Shown here: positions 56,372 through 64,000 of the stretch, piece after piece
How the letters are laid out: each line of letters starts with the position of its first letter
Position numbering within the stretch: position 1 is the first letter of the stretch
Assembly: GCF_036347135.1 (NCBI RefSeq)
Contig: NZ_CP108938.1
Span: 6,758,001 to 6,822,000, forward strand
From: Streptomyces sp. NBC_00775
Lineage (GTDB): Bacteria; Actinomycetota; Actinomycetes; Streptomycetales; Streptomycetaceae
DNA length: 64,000 nucleotides
Reading direction: 5' to 3'
The notes under the pieces: model-generated
Told to the model about the DNA's origin: nothing
The model's input: the letters and a program-made list of their open reading frames with translations, nothing else
The model's database searches: none
Position numbers and translations under genes: made by a program

Positions 56372-57856
56372 GTGACCGCGACGACTCAGCCCCATCAGCC
56401 CCATCAGCCCACCCATCCGATCCAACCCGCTCAACCGATTCAGCCCCTTCTGAGCACGCGCAGGCGCTGGACCGTGCTGGCCGTCTGCTGCCTGAGCATG
56501 TTCCTGGTGGGCCTGGACACCACCATCGTCAACGTGGGGCTGCCGGCCATCGGGCGCGGTCTGGGGGTCGGGACCCGGGGGCTCGAATGGACCGTGGACG
56601 CCTACACCCTCGTACTGGCGAGTCTTCTGATCTCCTCGGGTGCGCTGGCGGACCGGTTCGGGCGTCGACGGGTGTTCCAGACCGGGCTGGCCGTGTTCGG
56701 TGCGGCCTCGCTCGTCTGCGCGGTGGCCCCTTCGGTGGGTGTGCTCATCGCGGCCCGTGCTGTCCAGGGGATCGGCGCCTCGATGCTCAGTCCGGTGGCG
56801 CTCGCGATCGTGGTGAACGCGATGCCCGACCCGAGGGAGCGGGCGCAGGCGATCGGTGTCTGGGCGTCGGTCTTCGGGCTCAGCATGGCCGCAGGCCCTG
56901 TCACGGGCGGCGCACTCCTCGCCGGCTTCGGCTGGCGGTCGGTGTTCTGGATCAACCTGCCGGTCATCGTGGCCGCCCTGGTGCTCAGCGCGGTGTTCGT
57001 GCCGGAGTCCCGGGCACAGCGGGCGCGGCGGCTCGACCTCCCGGGCCAGGCCCTGCTGACCGTGGTCATCGGGGTCTCGGTCGGCGTCCTCATCGAGGGG
57101 CCGCGCGTCGGCTGGGCGTCGCTTCCGGCACTGGGCGCGTACGTCGTCGCTGCCGTGGCGGCGATCGGATTCGTGTGGGTCGAGACCCGCCGGAGCGAGC
57201 CGCTGATGGATCCTCGGCTCTTCAGGCGGCCGGTCTTCAGCGGTGCGGTCCTCGGCGCCGTGGCGGTCTTCGTCGCCCTGAACGTGACGCTGCTGCTCAA
57301 CACCCTCTACCTGCAACACACTCGGGGATGGACGCCACTGGCCGCCGGGGTGGCGACCTTGCCCATGGCGGCCGGAGCGACCGTCTGCGCGCCCCTGTCC
57401 GGCCGTCTGGTCGGCCGTACCGGACCGAGGCTGCCGCTCCTCCTGGCCGGCGGCTTCATCACGGTCGGCGGACTCTGCCTGGTCGGGCTCGACCAGCACA
57501 CGAGCGTGCTGCTGCTGTTGCTGGCCTACCTGCTCATCGGCATTGGGTTCGGCTTCGCCAACGCTCCGCTCACCAACACCGCGGTGAGCGGACTGCCGCC
57601 CACCCGTGCCGGCGTCGCCGGAGCGATCACGTCCACCGCGCGTCAGTTCGGCGCCGCGCTCGGCATCGCCATCGCCGGCGGCCTGGTCGCGGGTACGACC
57701 CCGACGGGGCTCGCCCACGCGTCCCGTCCGGGCTGGTTCCTGGTCGCCGTCTGCGGACTGTCCCTGTTCCTGGTGGCTTACGCATCGCGGCCGAAGGAGG
57801 GGCCGACGGAGGGGCCGAAGGACGGCACCATCCGTCCCGCGTCCCCGCAGGGCTAG
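56372..57856 (+). CDS. MFS drug exporter, DHA2 (EmrB/QacA-like)
   Basis: 494 residues from GTG 56372. A His/Gln/Pro-repeat head (PHQPHQPTHP) precedes 14 predicted helices. Signature motifs: LDTTIVNVGLPAI (helix 1), the DRFGRRR loop 2-3 motif, WVDAYTL-type WTVDAYTL and motif C in GPVTGGALL. 14-helix DHA2 proteins export drugs, dyes or bile salts by proton antiport. It is divergent from an XRE-cupin regulator. Length and topology are normal. Confidence 0.88.
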   Translation: MTATTQPHQPHQPTHPIQPAQPIQPLLSTRRRWTVLAVCCLSMFLVGLDTTIVNVGLPAIGRGLGVGTRGLEWTVDAYTLVLASLLISSGALADRFGRRRVFQTGLAVFGAASLVCAVAPSVGVLIAARAVQGIGASMLSPVALAIVVNAMPDPRERAQAIGVWASVFGLSMAAGPVTGGALLAGFGWRSVFWINLPVIVAALVLSAVFVPESRAQRARRLDLPGQALLTVVIGVSVGVLIEGPRVGWASLPALGAYVVAAVAAIGFVWVETRRSEPLMDPRLFRRPVFSGAVLGAVAVFVALNVTLLLNTLYLQHTRGWTPLAAGVATLPMAAGATVCAPLSGRLVGRTGPRLPLLLAGGFITVGGLCLVGLDQHTSVLLLLLAYLLIGIGFGFANAPLTNTAVSGLPPTRAGVAGAITSTARQFGAALGIAIAGGLVAGTTPTGLAHASRPGWFLVAVCGLSLFLVAYASRPKEGPTEGPKDGTIRPASPQG

Positions 57857-57887
57857 GGCCTGTCCGGCGGGTCTTGCCGGACAGGCC
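57857..57887. terminator. bidirectional terminator between MFS and DUF1062 genes
   Basis: GGCCTGTCCGGC (57857-57868) and GCCGGACAGGCC (57876-57887) form a perfect 12-bp stem with a GGGTCTT loop. Both genes end into it. Confidence 0.88.
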
Positions 57888-57905
57888 CCTGGTCCCGAGG
57901 AGGGC

Positions 57906-58454
57906 TCAGCGCTTGAGCATGAAGGTGAAGTCGCCGGAGAGCTTGCCGCTCAGCCGGACTGCCGAGACGAGTTTCCCGTCCGTGATCAGTCTCTCGACCT
58001 CGGCCCGTGAAAGACCGCAACCTTCAGCGATCAGTCGCACCGGCCGGACGGGGATCCGCGCCGCAAAGCGGACCGAGACGTCGATCACCTCGCGGTCCAG
58101 GTGATCTGATCCGCCGGTGTCGAGACGCCAGGCGTTGTCCCAGTCGAGGGCTATGCGATTACGGCGCCGCACGACGGGATCCTGGAGCAACTCAGCTGCC
58201 AGACCCGGGTCGTTGTCATGCAGCCGGTCGAGCAGCTCAGGTCGTACGGAGCGCACATGCATCCGCTCCAGGACCGTGAGCTTTGTAGTTTCCCCGCAAC
58301 CAGTGCAGAGCGCGAGGAGCCAGGCGTCGATGAGCTTGTGGTTGGCGTTGACGCGAAATTTACCGCTCGTCCGGAAGCGCTCGGACGCGCACGCGTGGCA
58401 ACGGCGGAGAACGAGCGGCAGGCAGGTGGGCGCGACCACCCAGTTATTGAGCAC
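57906..58454 (-). CDS. DUF1062 domain protein
   Basis: 182 residues. Zinc-ribbon-like start with Cys residues in LRRCHACAS and again in ALCTGCGETTKL, then helices with SVRPELLDRLHDNDPGLAAE and a C-terminal S4-like segment (GCGLSRAEVERLITDGKLVS) resembling an RNA-binding S4 loop. DUF1062 proteins have no established function, and the zinc plus S4-like combination suggests nucleic acid contact (inference). Convergent with the exporter. Confidence 0.8.
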   Translation of the reverse strand: MLNNWVVAPTCLPLVLRRCHACASERFRTSGKFRVNANHKLIDAWLLALCTGCGETTKLTVLERMHVRSVRPELLDRLHDNDPGLAAELLQDPVVRRRNRIALDWDNAWRLDTGGSDHLDREVIDVSVRFAARIPVRPVRLIAEGCGLSRAEVERLITDGKLVSAVRLSGKLSGDFTFMLKR

Positions 58455-58647
58455 AGAAGTACACCGGTTTCAGTGAGAAGACCGCAGCAAAAAGGAGCGC
58501 GGCGCACATGCGCGTCGCGCGACGATTCATCGCTTGGGAGGTCTCACACGGTGTACAACGGGACGTCCTTGCCTAGACGACTTGGTCCGGCAGCACGGTA
58601 ATGGCGCACAGCGGCGCTGTTCCACTGGTTTTCGAGCCCCTCACCGC

Positions 58648-59739
58648 CTAGGGCGCCGTCGTGACCGACCCCAGCGCCCCCAGCACCCACCCCACGTTTT
58701 CCTTCTTCGTCACGATGACGACCTGCATTTCGCCGTCACGGCACTCGATCACCACGCTCTCGGCGGCGTAGTCGCCGCAGTTTGGGTCCGTCCAGTACGG
58801 CGGGCGGACGCGTACGGGGATGAGGGTGGCGGGGACGGGGCGGCGGGCGAAGGCGCCGGTCGGGTCGGGGGTGGTCAGGAGGAGGCCGGGGGCTGCTATC
58901 AGGTAGCCGCCGCCTCCGGCGCTGTAGCGGCCCTCGCCGAAGACGGAGCCCGGGAAGCACTGCTCCGAGGTCGGGACGGACGGCGTCACCTCGATCGTGT
59001 CGTCGGCTTTCTGTCGCCGCCGGAGCACGAGCGCGGCCACGGCGCAGCCCAGCAGGACGACGCCCGCGGCCACCGCGACGTACTCCAGCGCGGTCCAGAT
59101 CCCGTGGGTCACGAGGGCCACGACGGCACTGGTTGCGGCGAGCGTCAGTGCGCCCGTCATGGGGAGGCCCAGCTGCCAGGGGGCGCGCAGGGGAGACACC
59201 ATGGAGCGCCGGGCCCACCAGTACGCGGCCCAGAGCGGAGCCAGGCCGAAGAAGCCGATGCCGAGAGCCGCGGCCAGGCGGGGCCGGTAGCTGCCGCGCG
59301 GGTCGGCGTGCGTGGACAGGCGTCCGGCCGGGAAGTCGACGTACCGGATCTCGCCCCGCCAGAGGGTGACCTTGACGTGGGTTCCGGCCCAGGCGGTCGG
59401 GGAGTCAGGGGTGTGACCGCTGATCCAAGCGCTGTCCTTCTTGCCGCCAGGCTCAGTGACGTACAGCCAGTACGACGCCCCCTTGTGCTTCGTATCCCGC
59501 TCGGCGCGGTCTATGCGTGCCGTCACGGTGCGCAGGCAGTCGTCGGAGTTGGAGTTGGAGTCGGAGTCGGTCTGCGTCGTAGTGCAGGCGAGGGCTGCCC
59601 TGAAGTCCCGTTCCTCGTGCAGCGCGCCGCGCGTGGACACCAGCAGCAGCCACGCCGCGCTCAACAGGAGGACGCAGCCGATGGTCGCGGGCCCCCAGAC
59701 CGACGGGCGGTTTCTGCGAGGGGGTGGAGGTACGGGCAT
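58648..59739 (-). CDS. membrane protein, function unknown
   Basis: 363 residues from ATG 59739; the frame is open a little further from GTG 59793. One helix near 14-32, an extracellular segment with LACTTTQTDSDSNSNSDDC (a Ser/Asn/Asp microrepeat at its core) and GASYWLYVTEPGG, then three or four helices at about 155-260, and a C-terminal cytosolic domain (VIECRDGEMQVVIVTKKEN). It resembles actinobacterial DUF3592-like or unnamed membrane proteins but I cannot place it. It is divergent from the large secreted protein gene. Confidence 0.65.
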   Translation of the reverse strand: MPVPPPPRRNRPSVWGPATIGCVLLLSAAWLLLVSTRGALHEERDFRAALACTTTQTDSDSNSNSDDCLRTVTARIDRAERDTKHKGASYWLYVTEPGGKKDSAWISGHTPDSPTAWAGTHVKVTLWRGEIRYVDFPAGRLSTHADPRGSYRPRLAAALGIGFFGLAPLWAAYWWARRSMVSPLRAPWQLGLPMTGALTLAATSAVVALVTHGIWTALEYVAVAAGVVLLGCAVAALVLRRRQKADDTIEVTPSVPTSEQCFPGSVFGEGRYSAGGGGYLIAAPGLLLTTPDPTGAFARRPVPATLIPVRVRPPYWTDPNCGDYAAESVVIECRDGEMQVVIVTKKENVGWVLGALGSVTTAP

Positions 59740-60089
59740 CACCGGCCCATTCTGCGCCGACGGTCGCGCCGCCGACCGTGATCGGGCTGACAAGGATGCG
59801 TCAAGATGCCGGCGAGGGTCACAGGTTCGTCAAGATCCTTAAGGAGCGGATCCCTTCGCGAAAGGGACGCAGATGTATGTGTGAGGGGAGGGAATGAAGG
59901 AGATTTCCCGATACGCGTACAGGGCGCTCCCAACTGTCCCATCGACAGCACTCGGTAGATCCACAGCGGACGAACAGCCACCGTTCCAGGGCCCGTTGTG
60001 CGATCGGCCGACCCCACAAGAGGTGCCGCTACCTTCCGGCCAGCGGCAGTCGATTTCCGGTCGCCGTAAGGGACTTGAGCGAGGGGCAT
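59740..60089. other. divergent promoter region with GTCAAGAT direct repeats
   Basis: 350 bases without a supported gene; a frame from 59894 with a good ribosome site runs out of phase into the next gene and lacks protein-like sequence. GTCAAGAT occurs at 59800-59807 and 59829-59836 (29-base step), followed by CCTTAAGG. This resembles the CTTAAG pair before the chitinase. Confidence 0.5.
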
Positions 60090-63000
60090 GTGAACAGAGA
60101 CATTGGGGGGACGCCCGCAGGGCGGACATCCCGGTACAGACGGAGAGCGCAGGCCGCGGGGATGGCGCTGCTGCTCACGGGGCTGGTCGCGGCCACCGAC
60201 CCGTTCGGGGGCACGGCAGTTCTGACGCAGGCCACAGGAGCCTCATCCACGGCTCCCGGAAACAGCATCACCGCCACCACTCTCGAGGACAGCGGCAGCG
60301 AGGGCGCGGCGAAGGCGCTCTCCTTCCTGTCCGAGGACGAACTGGCGCGGCGCAAAGCGAAGTTGAGCGGCGAGCGGGTCGAGCTGACCTCGCAGCGCAC
60401 CGAGTCCTCCACCGTGTACGCGAACCCGGACGGCACGCTGACGGCCGAGAGCTACGCCGGTCCCATCAGGGTCAAGGACGACGGCGGGACGTGGCAGGCC
60501 ATCGACACGGACCTGTCCGACGCGGGCCCCGCGCTGGAGCCGGAGGCGGCGGCCGCCGACATCGCGGTCTCGGACGGCGGGGACAAGACCCTGGCCTCCG
60601 TCTCCGACGGTGATGATTCCCTGACCCTGGGGTGGGAGACGACCCTGCCCACCCCGACGGTGGACGGCGACACCGCCTCGTACGACCTCGGCGACGACCA
60701 GACGCTGACGGTCACCGCCCTTAAGCAGGGCATCTCCCAGAACGTCGTCCTGGACTCGGCGCCCGACGGCACGCTCTCCTACCGCATCCCCATCACCCTG
60801 GACGGGCTCACCCTCTCCCAGGCCGACTCGGGGCACCTGCTGCTGAAGAACGCCGACGGCGATCTGGTGGCCGAGGCCCCGGCGCCGATGATGTGGGACT
60901 CGTCCAAGGACCCGGCCTCCGGCGAGTCGCAGCACATCGCCTCCGTGGACACGGACATCGAGACGGCGGCCGACGGCCGGCAGACCCTCGTCCTCACCCC
61001 GGACGCGTCCTACTTCGACCAGGACCTGACCTACCCGGTCACCGTCGACCCCACCTCGACGCTCGCCGTCACCACCGACACCTGGGTCGCCACCAACTAC
61101 ACCGACTCGCAGATCTCCTCGGCGGAGCTGAAGTCGGGCACGTACAACGGCGGTGACACGATCGCCCGCTCCTATCTGAAGTTCGATGTCTCGGACTTCG
61201 CGGGCACGGACATCCTCGACACCAACCTGGCCCTGTACTCGTACTGGTCCTCGTCCTGCTCCACCTCGGGTTCGGGCACCCAGGTCCGCCGGATCACCTC
61301 GTCCTGGTCCTCCTCCACGATCACCTGGGGCAGCGAACCGTCCTCCACCAGCACCGGCGCGGTCACCAGCACGGCCGCCAAGGGCTATTCCGACGACTGC
61401 CCGGCCGGCACGGTCAACTTCGACATCGACGACATCGTCCAGGCCTGGGCGGACGGCTCGACCAACTACGGTCTCAAGATGAAGGGCACCAGCGAGACCG
61501 ACAGCCTGACCTGGCGTCGCTGGCGCTCGGCGAACTACGTCTCGGGAAGCGACGCCGCGACCGAGCCGCACCTGACCGTCACGTACAACTCGTATCCCAA
61601 GACACCGAGTTCGCTGACCCTCTCGCCGAGCACGACGAGCGGCAGCGAGAAGATCGTCACCTCGGTCAATCCGGTGTTCTCCGCCAAGGTGTCCGACGCG
61701 GACTCCGGGGCCAAGGCGCGGGTCCAGTACGCCATCGAGCCGGACCCCGACTACGCCGACACCACGTACACGCTGACCAAGTCCACCGCGTACGTCAGCT
61801 CCGGCAAGGCGGCCGCCCTGGCTGTGCCCTCGTCGTCGTCCCTGACCGACGGCACCCACCTGCGTGTCCGGGCCCGCGCCTACGACGGCACCGACTACTC
61901 GACGGCCTGGACGTCATGGCAGACGTTCACCGTCGACACCGGCGCCCTGGACATCCCCGACGTCCCGAGCGACTTGCAGACCGGGGCGACCGAGACCACC
62001 ACACCGCTGCTGACCGGTCTGGTCGGCGCGGTCGGGCAGGAGGCCGTGACCGCCGAGTACGTCCTCTACGACAGCACGGGCGCCGTCGTGGGCGACTCGC
62101 CCCTGGGGACGGCCACCGTCGGGAACGGCGAGCGCGCCGCTCTGGTGGTGCCGGAGACCCTCACCGACGGCAGTACGTACAGCTGGAAGATGCGCGCTTG
62201 TGTGGGGGACACCTGCTCCTCGTACACGGCGAAGAGCACGTTCACCGTCGATGTGGCCGCGGCGGACGAGGGCGACACGGGGGACACCGTCCCCACGGCG
62301 GTCCAGCACCTCGCCACCAGGGCCGGTGAGACGGGCGCTCTCGTGACCTGGGAGGCGCCCGAGAGCTGGGGTGTCACGGACGAGGACCTGAGCTACACGG
62401 TCACCGCCCTCAAGAGCGGCGCCACGGTGTCGACGACGACCACGGACGGCACGTCCGCGGTCATCAAGGGGCTGACCAACGGCACCGCCTACACCTTCAA
62501 GGTGACCGCGACCAACAGCGTCGGCACCGGCGCGGCCGCCACCTCCGGCGCCGTGACCCCCGTCGCCGTCACGGGCGGCGCCGCCGTCTACGAGGGCGTG
62601 GTGCAGGCCTACCTGGAGGCCCAACTCGGCCTGCTCACCGGTGACTACGCGTCCGCCGACTCCGCCGCGTCCGACAGTGACCAGGGCACGGGCTTCGCGG
62701 ACGTCCTCGACGCCGAGCAGTCCGACCCACTCGGTGACCGGGCCGTCCTAGGCGACGAGGACTCCGACACCTACGAGCCGGGAGTGACCCTCAGCGACGT
62801 GCTCGCCATGCCGTCCGGCACCACCGGCACCGTCACCTTGCGCGCCACGTCCAACCTCACCGACACCGTCGTCGCCGGTGAGGACACGGATGACCCGGAC
62901 TCCACGGACGAGGCCGAGGAGAGCACCCGGCTCTATACGCTCACGACCGCGAGCACCCCGGTGCTGACCGGCTACCAGGACGCGGCCGCGGCCGAGATCA

Positions 63001-63686
63001 CGGTCAGCGAGTCCGCGGACGCGCTGGCGGTGGCCGACACCTCGACCACGGACGACTCCACCGTGCCCGACGCGATGGAGACGGACGCCGACGGCAACCT
63101 CGTCAGCGGCACCGACAGCACCTCCACCACGGCCACGACCGTGTCCGCGGACGCCACCTACGCCGCCGACATCTCCTGGGGCGGTACGGCTGCTTGGGCC
63201 CGCGACCACTGGAACTCCAAGCACGACTACGACAACGACTGCACGAACTTCGTCTCCAAATCGCTGAACCGCGGCGGCGGAATGAAGATGAAGTCCGGCG
63301 GGACCCGCTGGACCTACGACGATGACGACTACTGGTGGCGCGACGACGACAACAGCTGGCCCAAGCGTTCGTACTCCTGGGCCAACGCCTACCACTCGGC
63401 CAACTTCATGAGCCGACAGGCCACTTACGCCTGGCACACGAAGAAGAGCCAGGTCAACGTCGGCGACATCATCTACTACAACTGGAACCTGAAGGGCGAC
63501 GACCACCCCAACGGATTCAAGGGGATCAGCCACGCCTCCGTCGTGACGAAGATCGACTCCCAGGGGAACATCTACATCACGCAGCACAGCACGAACCGCA
63601 AGAACTACCGGCTGTCCAAGCAGCGCACAGGAAGCTACAAGAACATGGATGTCTGGATCGTGTCCGTGTTCCCCTGGTACGAGTGA
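60090..63686 (+). CDS. large secreted DNRLRE/FN3 protein with C-terminal Amidase_6-like domain (candidate toxin)
   Basis: 1198 residues from GTG 60090 behind GAGGGG. Signal peptide about 15-45. The N-terminal 300 residues have the pattern found at the head of actinobacterial RHS and polymorphic-toxin proteins (VTALKQGISQNVVLDSAPDG, YRIPITLDGLTL). A DNRLRE domain at about 325-500 (TDTWVATNYTDSQ, RSYLKFDV) is followed by fibronectin-type-III-like repeats at about 505-830 and an acidic Asp/Thr/Ser linker to about 1020. The C-terminal ~165 residues carry Cys1051 (DNDCTNFVSKSLNRGG) and His1148 (GISHASVV), matching Amidase_6-type NlpC-fold peptidases. It could cut peptidoglycan cross-bridges of rivals or self. 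The next gene starts 13 bases later. Confidence 0.78.
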   Translation: MNRDIGGTPAGRTSRYRRRAQAAGMALLLTGLVAATDPFGGTAVLTQATGASSTAPGNSITATTLEDSGSEGAAKALSFLSEDELARRKAKLSGERVELTSQRTESSTVYANPDGTLTAESYAGPIRVKDDGGTWQAIDTDLSDAGPALEPEAAAADIAVSDGGDKTLASVSDGDDSLTLGWETTLPTPTVDGDTASYDLGDDQTLTVTALKQGISQNVVLDSAPDGTLSYRIPITLDGLTLSQADSGHLLLKNADGDLVAEAPAPMMWDSSKDPASGESQHIASVDTDIETAADGRQTLVLTPDASYFDQDLTYPVTVDPTSTLAVTTDTWVATNYTDSQISSAELKSGTYNGGDTIARSYLKFDVSDFAGTDILDTNLALYSYWSSSCSTSGSGTQVRRITSSWSSSTITWGSEPSSTSTGAVTSTAAKGYSDDCPAGTVNFDIDDIVQAWADGSTNYGLKMKGTSETDSLTWRRWRSANYVSGSDAATEPHLTVTYNSYPKTPSSLTLSPSTTSGSEKIVTSVNPVFSAKVSDADSGAKARVQYAIEPDPDYADTTYTLTKSTAYVSSGKAAALAVPSSSSLTDGTHLRVRARAYDGTDYSTAWTSWQTFTVDTGALDIPDVPSDLQTGATETTTPLLTGLVGAVGQEAVTAEYVLYDSTGAVVGDSPLGTATVGNGERAALVVPETLTDGSTYSWKMRACVGDTCSSYTAKSTFTVDVAAADEGDTGDTVPTAVQHLATRAGETGALVTWEAPESWGVTDEDLSYTVTALKSGATVSTTTTDGTSAVIKGLTNGTAYTFKVTATNSVGTGAAATSGAVTPVAVTGGAAVYEGVVQAYLEAQLGLLTGDYASADSAASDSDQGTGFADVLDAEQSDPLGDRAVLGDEDSDTYEPGVTLSDVLAMPSGTTGTVTLRATSNLTDTVVAGEDTDDPDSTDEAEESTRLYTLTTASTPVLTGYQDAAAAEITVSESADALAVADTSTTDDSTVPDAMETDADGNLVSGTDSTSTTATTVSADATYAADISWGGTAAWARDHWNSKHDYDNDCTNFVSKSLNRGGGMKMKSGGTRWTYDDDDYWWRDDDNSWPKRSYSWANAYHSANFMSRQATYAWHTKKSQVNVGDIIYYNWNLKGDDHPNGFKGISHASVVTKIDSQGNIYITQHSTNRKNYRLSKQRTGSYKNMDVWIVSVFPWYE

Positions 63687-63699
63687 TGGAGGGCATCGC

Positions 63700-64000
63700 A
63701 TGAAAGAGGTCGGGTTGCTTCGCCTGCCGCCGCGGTGGTCGGTACCGCTCGGAATCGAAGCCGTTCTCGCCGCTGCCACCGCGTACGGTCTCTACGTGCT
63801 CAGCGGGCACGTCTACTGTGATCAGGCGACCCAGGACAGCCGGGTCTGGATGGCCGGCGGGGTACTGCTGTCCCTGCCGCTGACCTGGTTCCTCGCGGGC
63901 CGCAGCAGCCGGGGCGCCCGTCCTGTCACCTGGCTGCTGATCGTCGTCCGGCTCCTCCTGGCGGCGTTCGTGTTCCTCCTGCTCCAGCCGTACTCGGCGG
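63700..64000 (+). CDS. small membrane protein, possible immunity partner (cut by window end)
   Basis: At least 100 residues from ATG 63700, seven bases after GGAGGG and 13 bases after the stop of the large secreted protein, so the two are cotranscribed. Three predicted helices: about 16-34 (LGIEAVLAAATAYGLYVL), 50-67 (AGGVLLSLPLTWFLAG) and 78-98. Membrane immunity proteins of this shape protect against wall-targeting effectors, but this is inference from position alone. The 3' end is beyond the window. Confidence 0.65.
   Translation, partial: MKEVGLLRLPPRWSVPLGIEAVLAAATAYGLYVLSGHVYCDQATQDSRVWMAGGVLLSLPLTWFLAGRSSRGARPVTWLLIVVRLLLAAFVFLLLQPYSA

Noticed and set aside
59894..60089. A frame starting at 59894 with a good ribosome site in the promoter region of the large secreted protein
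   Set aside because: It reads on out of phase through the following gene and gives no recognisable sequence; base use does not fit a gene.

Overview
The window is a high-GC actinobacterial chromosome segment, almost certainly from a Streptomyces. The evidence is strong G/C third-position bias, GTG and TTG starts, many actinobacterial regulator families (ANTAR, NsdA-like, ROK, HxlR, IclR), and a complete cslA-glxA-cslZ block with a histidine-brace LPMO nearby, which is the apical glycan machinery described in Streptomyces coelicolor and S. lividans. I see no insertion sequence, prophage, CRISPR array or rRNA. The region reads as ordinary chromosome with a few accessory loci.

Layout. 1-5800: a cut MFS exporter divergent from an HxlR regulator with paired operators, a YidC/Oxa1 paralogue with a small membrane partner, an FAH-family enzyme, an F420/LLM oxidoreductase, and a coupled Gfo/Idh oxidoreductase plus haem-degrading-family protein divergent from a ROK repressor. 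7.0-10.8 kb: a repeat-rich gap, an LARTG-bearing surface protein, a HAD phosphatase, a second exported protein and a class F sortase. 11.0-21.0 kb: a GAF-ANTAR protein, then the tip-glycan cluster: GH6 lipoprotein (cslZ), radical copper oxidase (glxA), glycan synthase (cslA), tRNA-Lys, an NlpC/P60-like peptidoglycan-binding protein, an SPFH protein and an AA10 LPMO behind a DasR-like site. 21-26 kb: two DUF3592 paralogues, an acyl-CoA synthetase, a NarL-type two-component system and a second tRNA-Lys. 26-33.7 kb: IclR regulator, ehuABCD-type amino acid/ectoine ABC transporter, amidase, D-2-hydroxyacid dehydrogenase and an Asp/Glu-racemase-fold enzyme, which together look like an uptake and catabolism locus.

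34-41 kb: an LLM monooxygenase, a PAS-GGDEF-EAL protein (probable CdgA), an M6-type metalloprotease with an odd repeated N-terminus, a third identical tRNA-Lys overlapping the end of a primase/polymerase-domain gene, a MerR regulator, a near-cruciform 62-bp palindrome and a small conserved protein. 41.1-46.2 kb: a tightly coupled operon of a Cas4/AddB-like PD-(D/E)xK nuclease, a 542-residue unknown protein and a Upf1-like SF1 helicase, downstream of a PAP2 phosphatase. This is the best candidate here for an undescribed DNA-processing or defence system. 46.4-55.1 kb: histidine phosphatase, NsdA-like XRE/TPR regulator, small unknown protein, spermidine-synthase-like protein behind three evenly spaced operators, secreted protein, and an OmpR-type two-component pair adjacent to a CBM2-GH18 chitinase. 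55.1-64 kb: TetR remnant, XRE-cupin regulator divergent from a DHA2 exporter, DUF1062 protein, membrane protein, and a 1198-residue secreted DNRLRE/FN3 protein ending in an Amidase_6-like cysteine peptidase domain, followed at 13 bases by a small membrane protein cut by the window end (possible effector-immunity pair).

How the parts connect: cslA, glxA, cslZ, the LPMO and the GH18 chitinase are all glycan-active, and the last two carry DasR-like sites. A 20-base sequence recurs seven times at four intergenic loci as hairpin arms and probably ends transcription. All functional calls come from reading sequence motifs; no database search was run.
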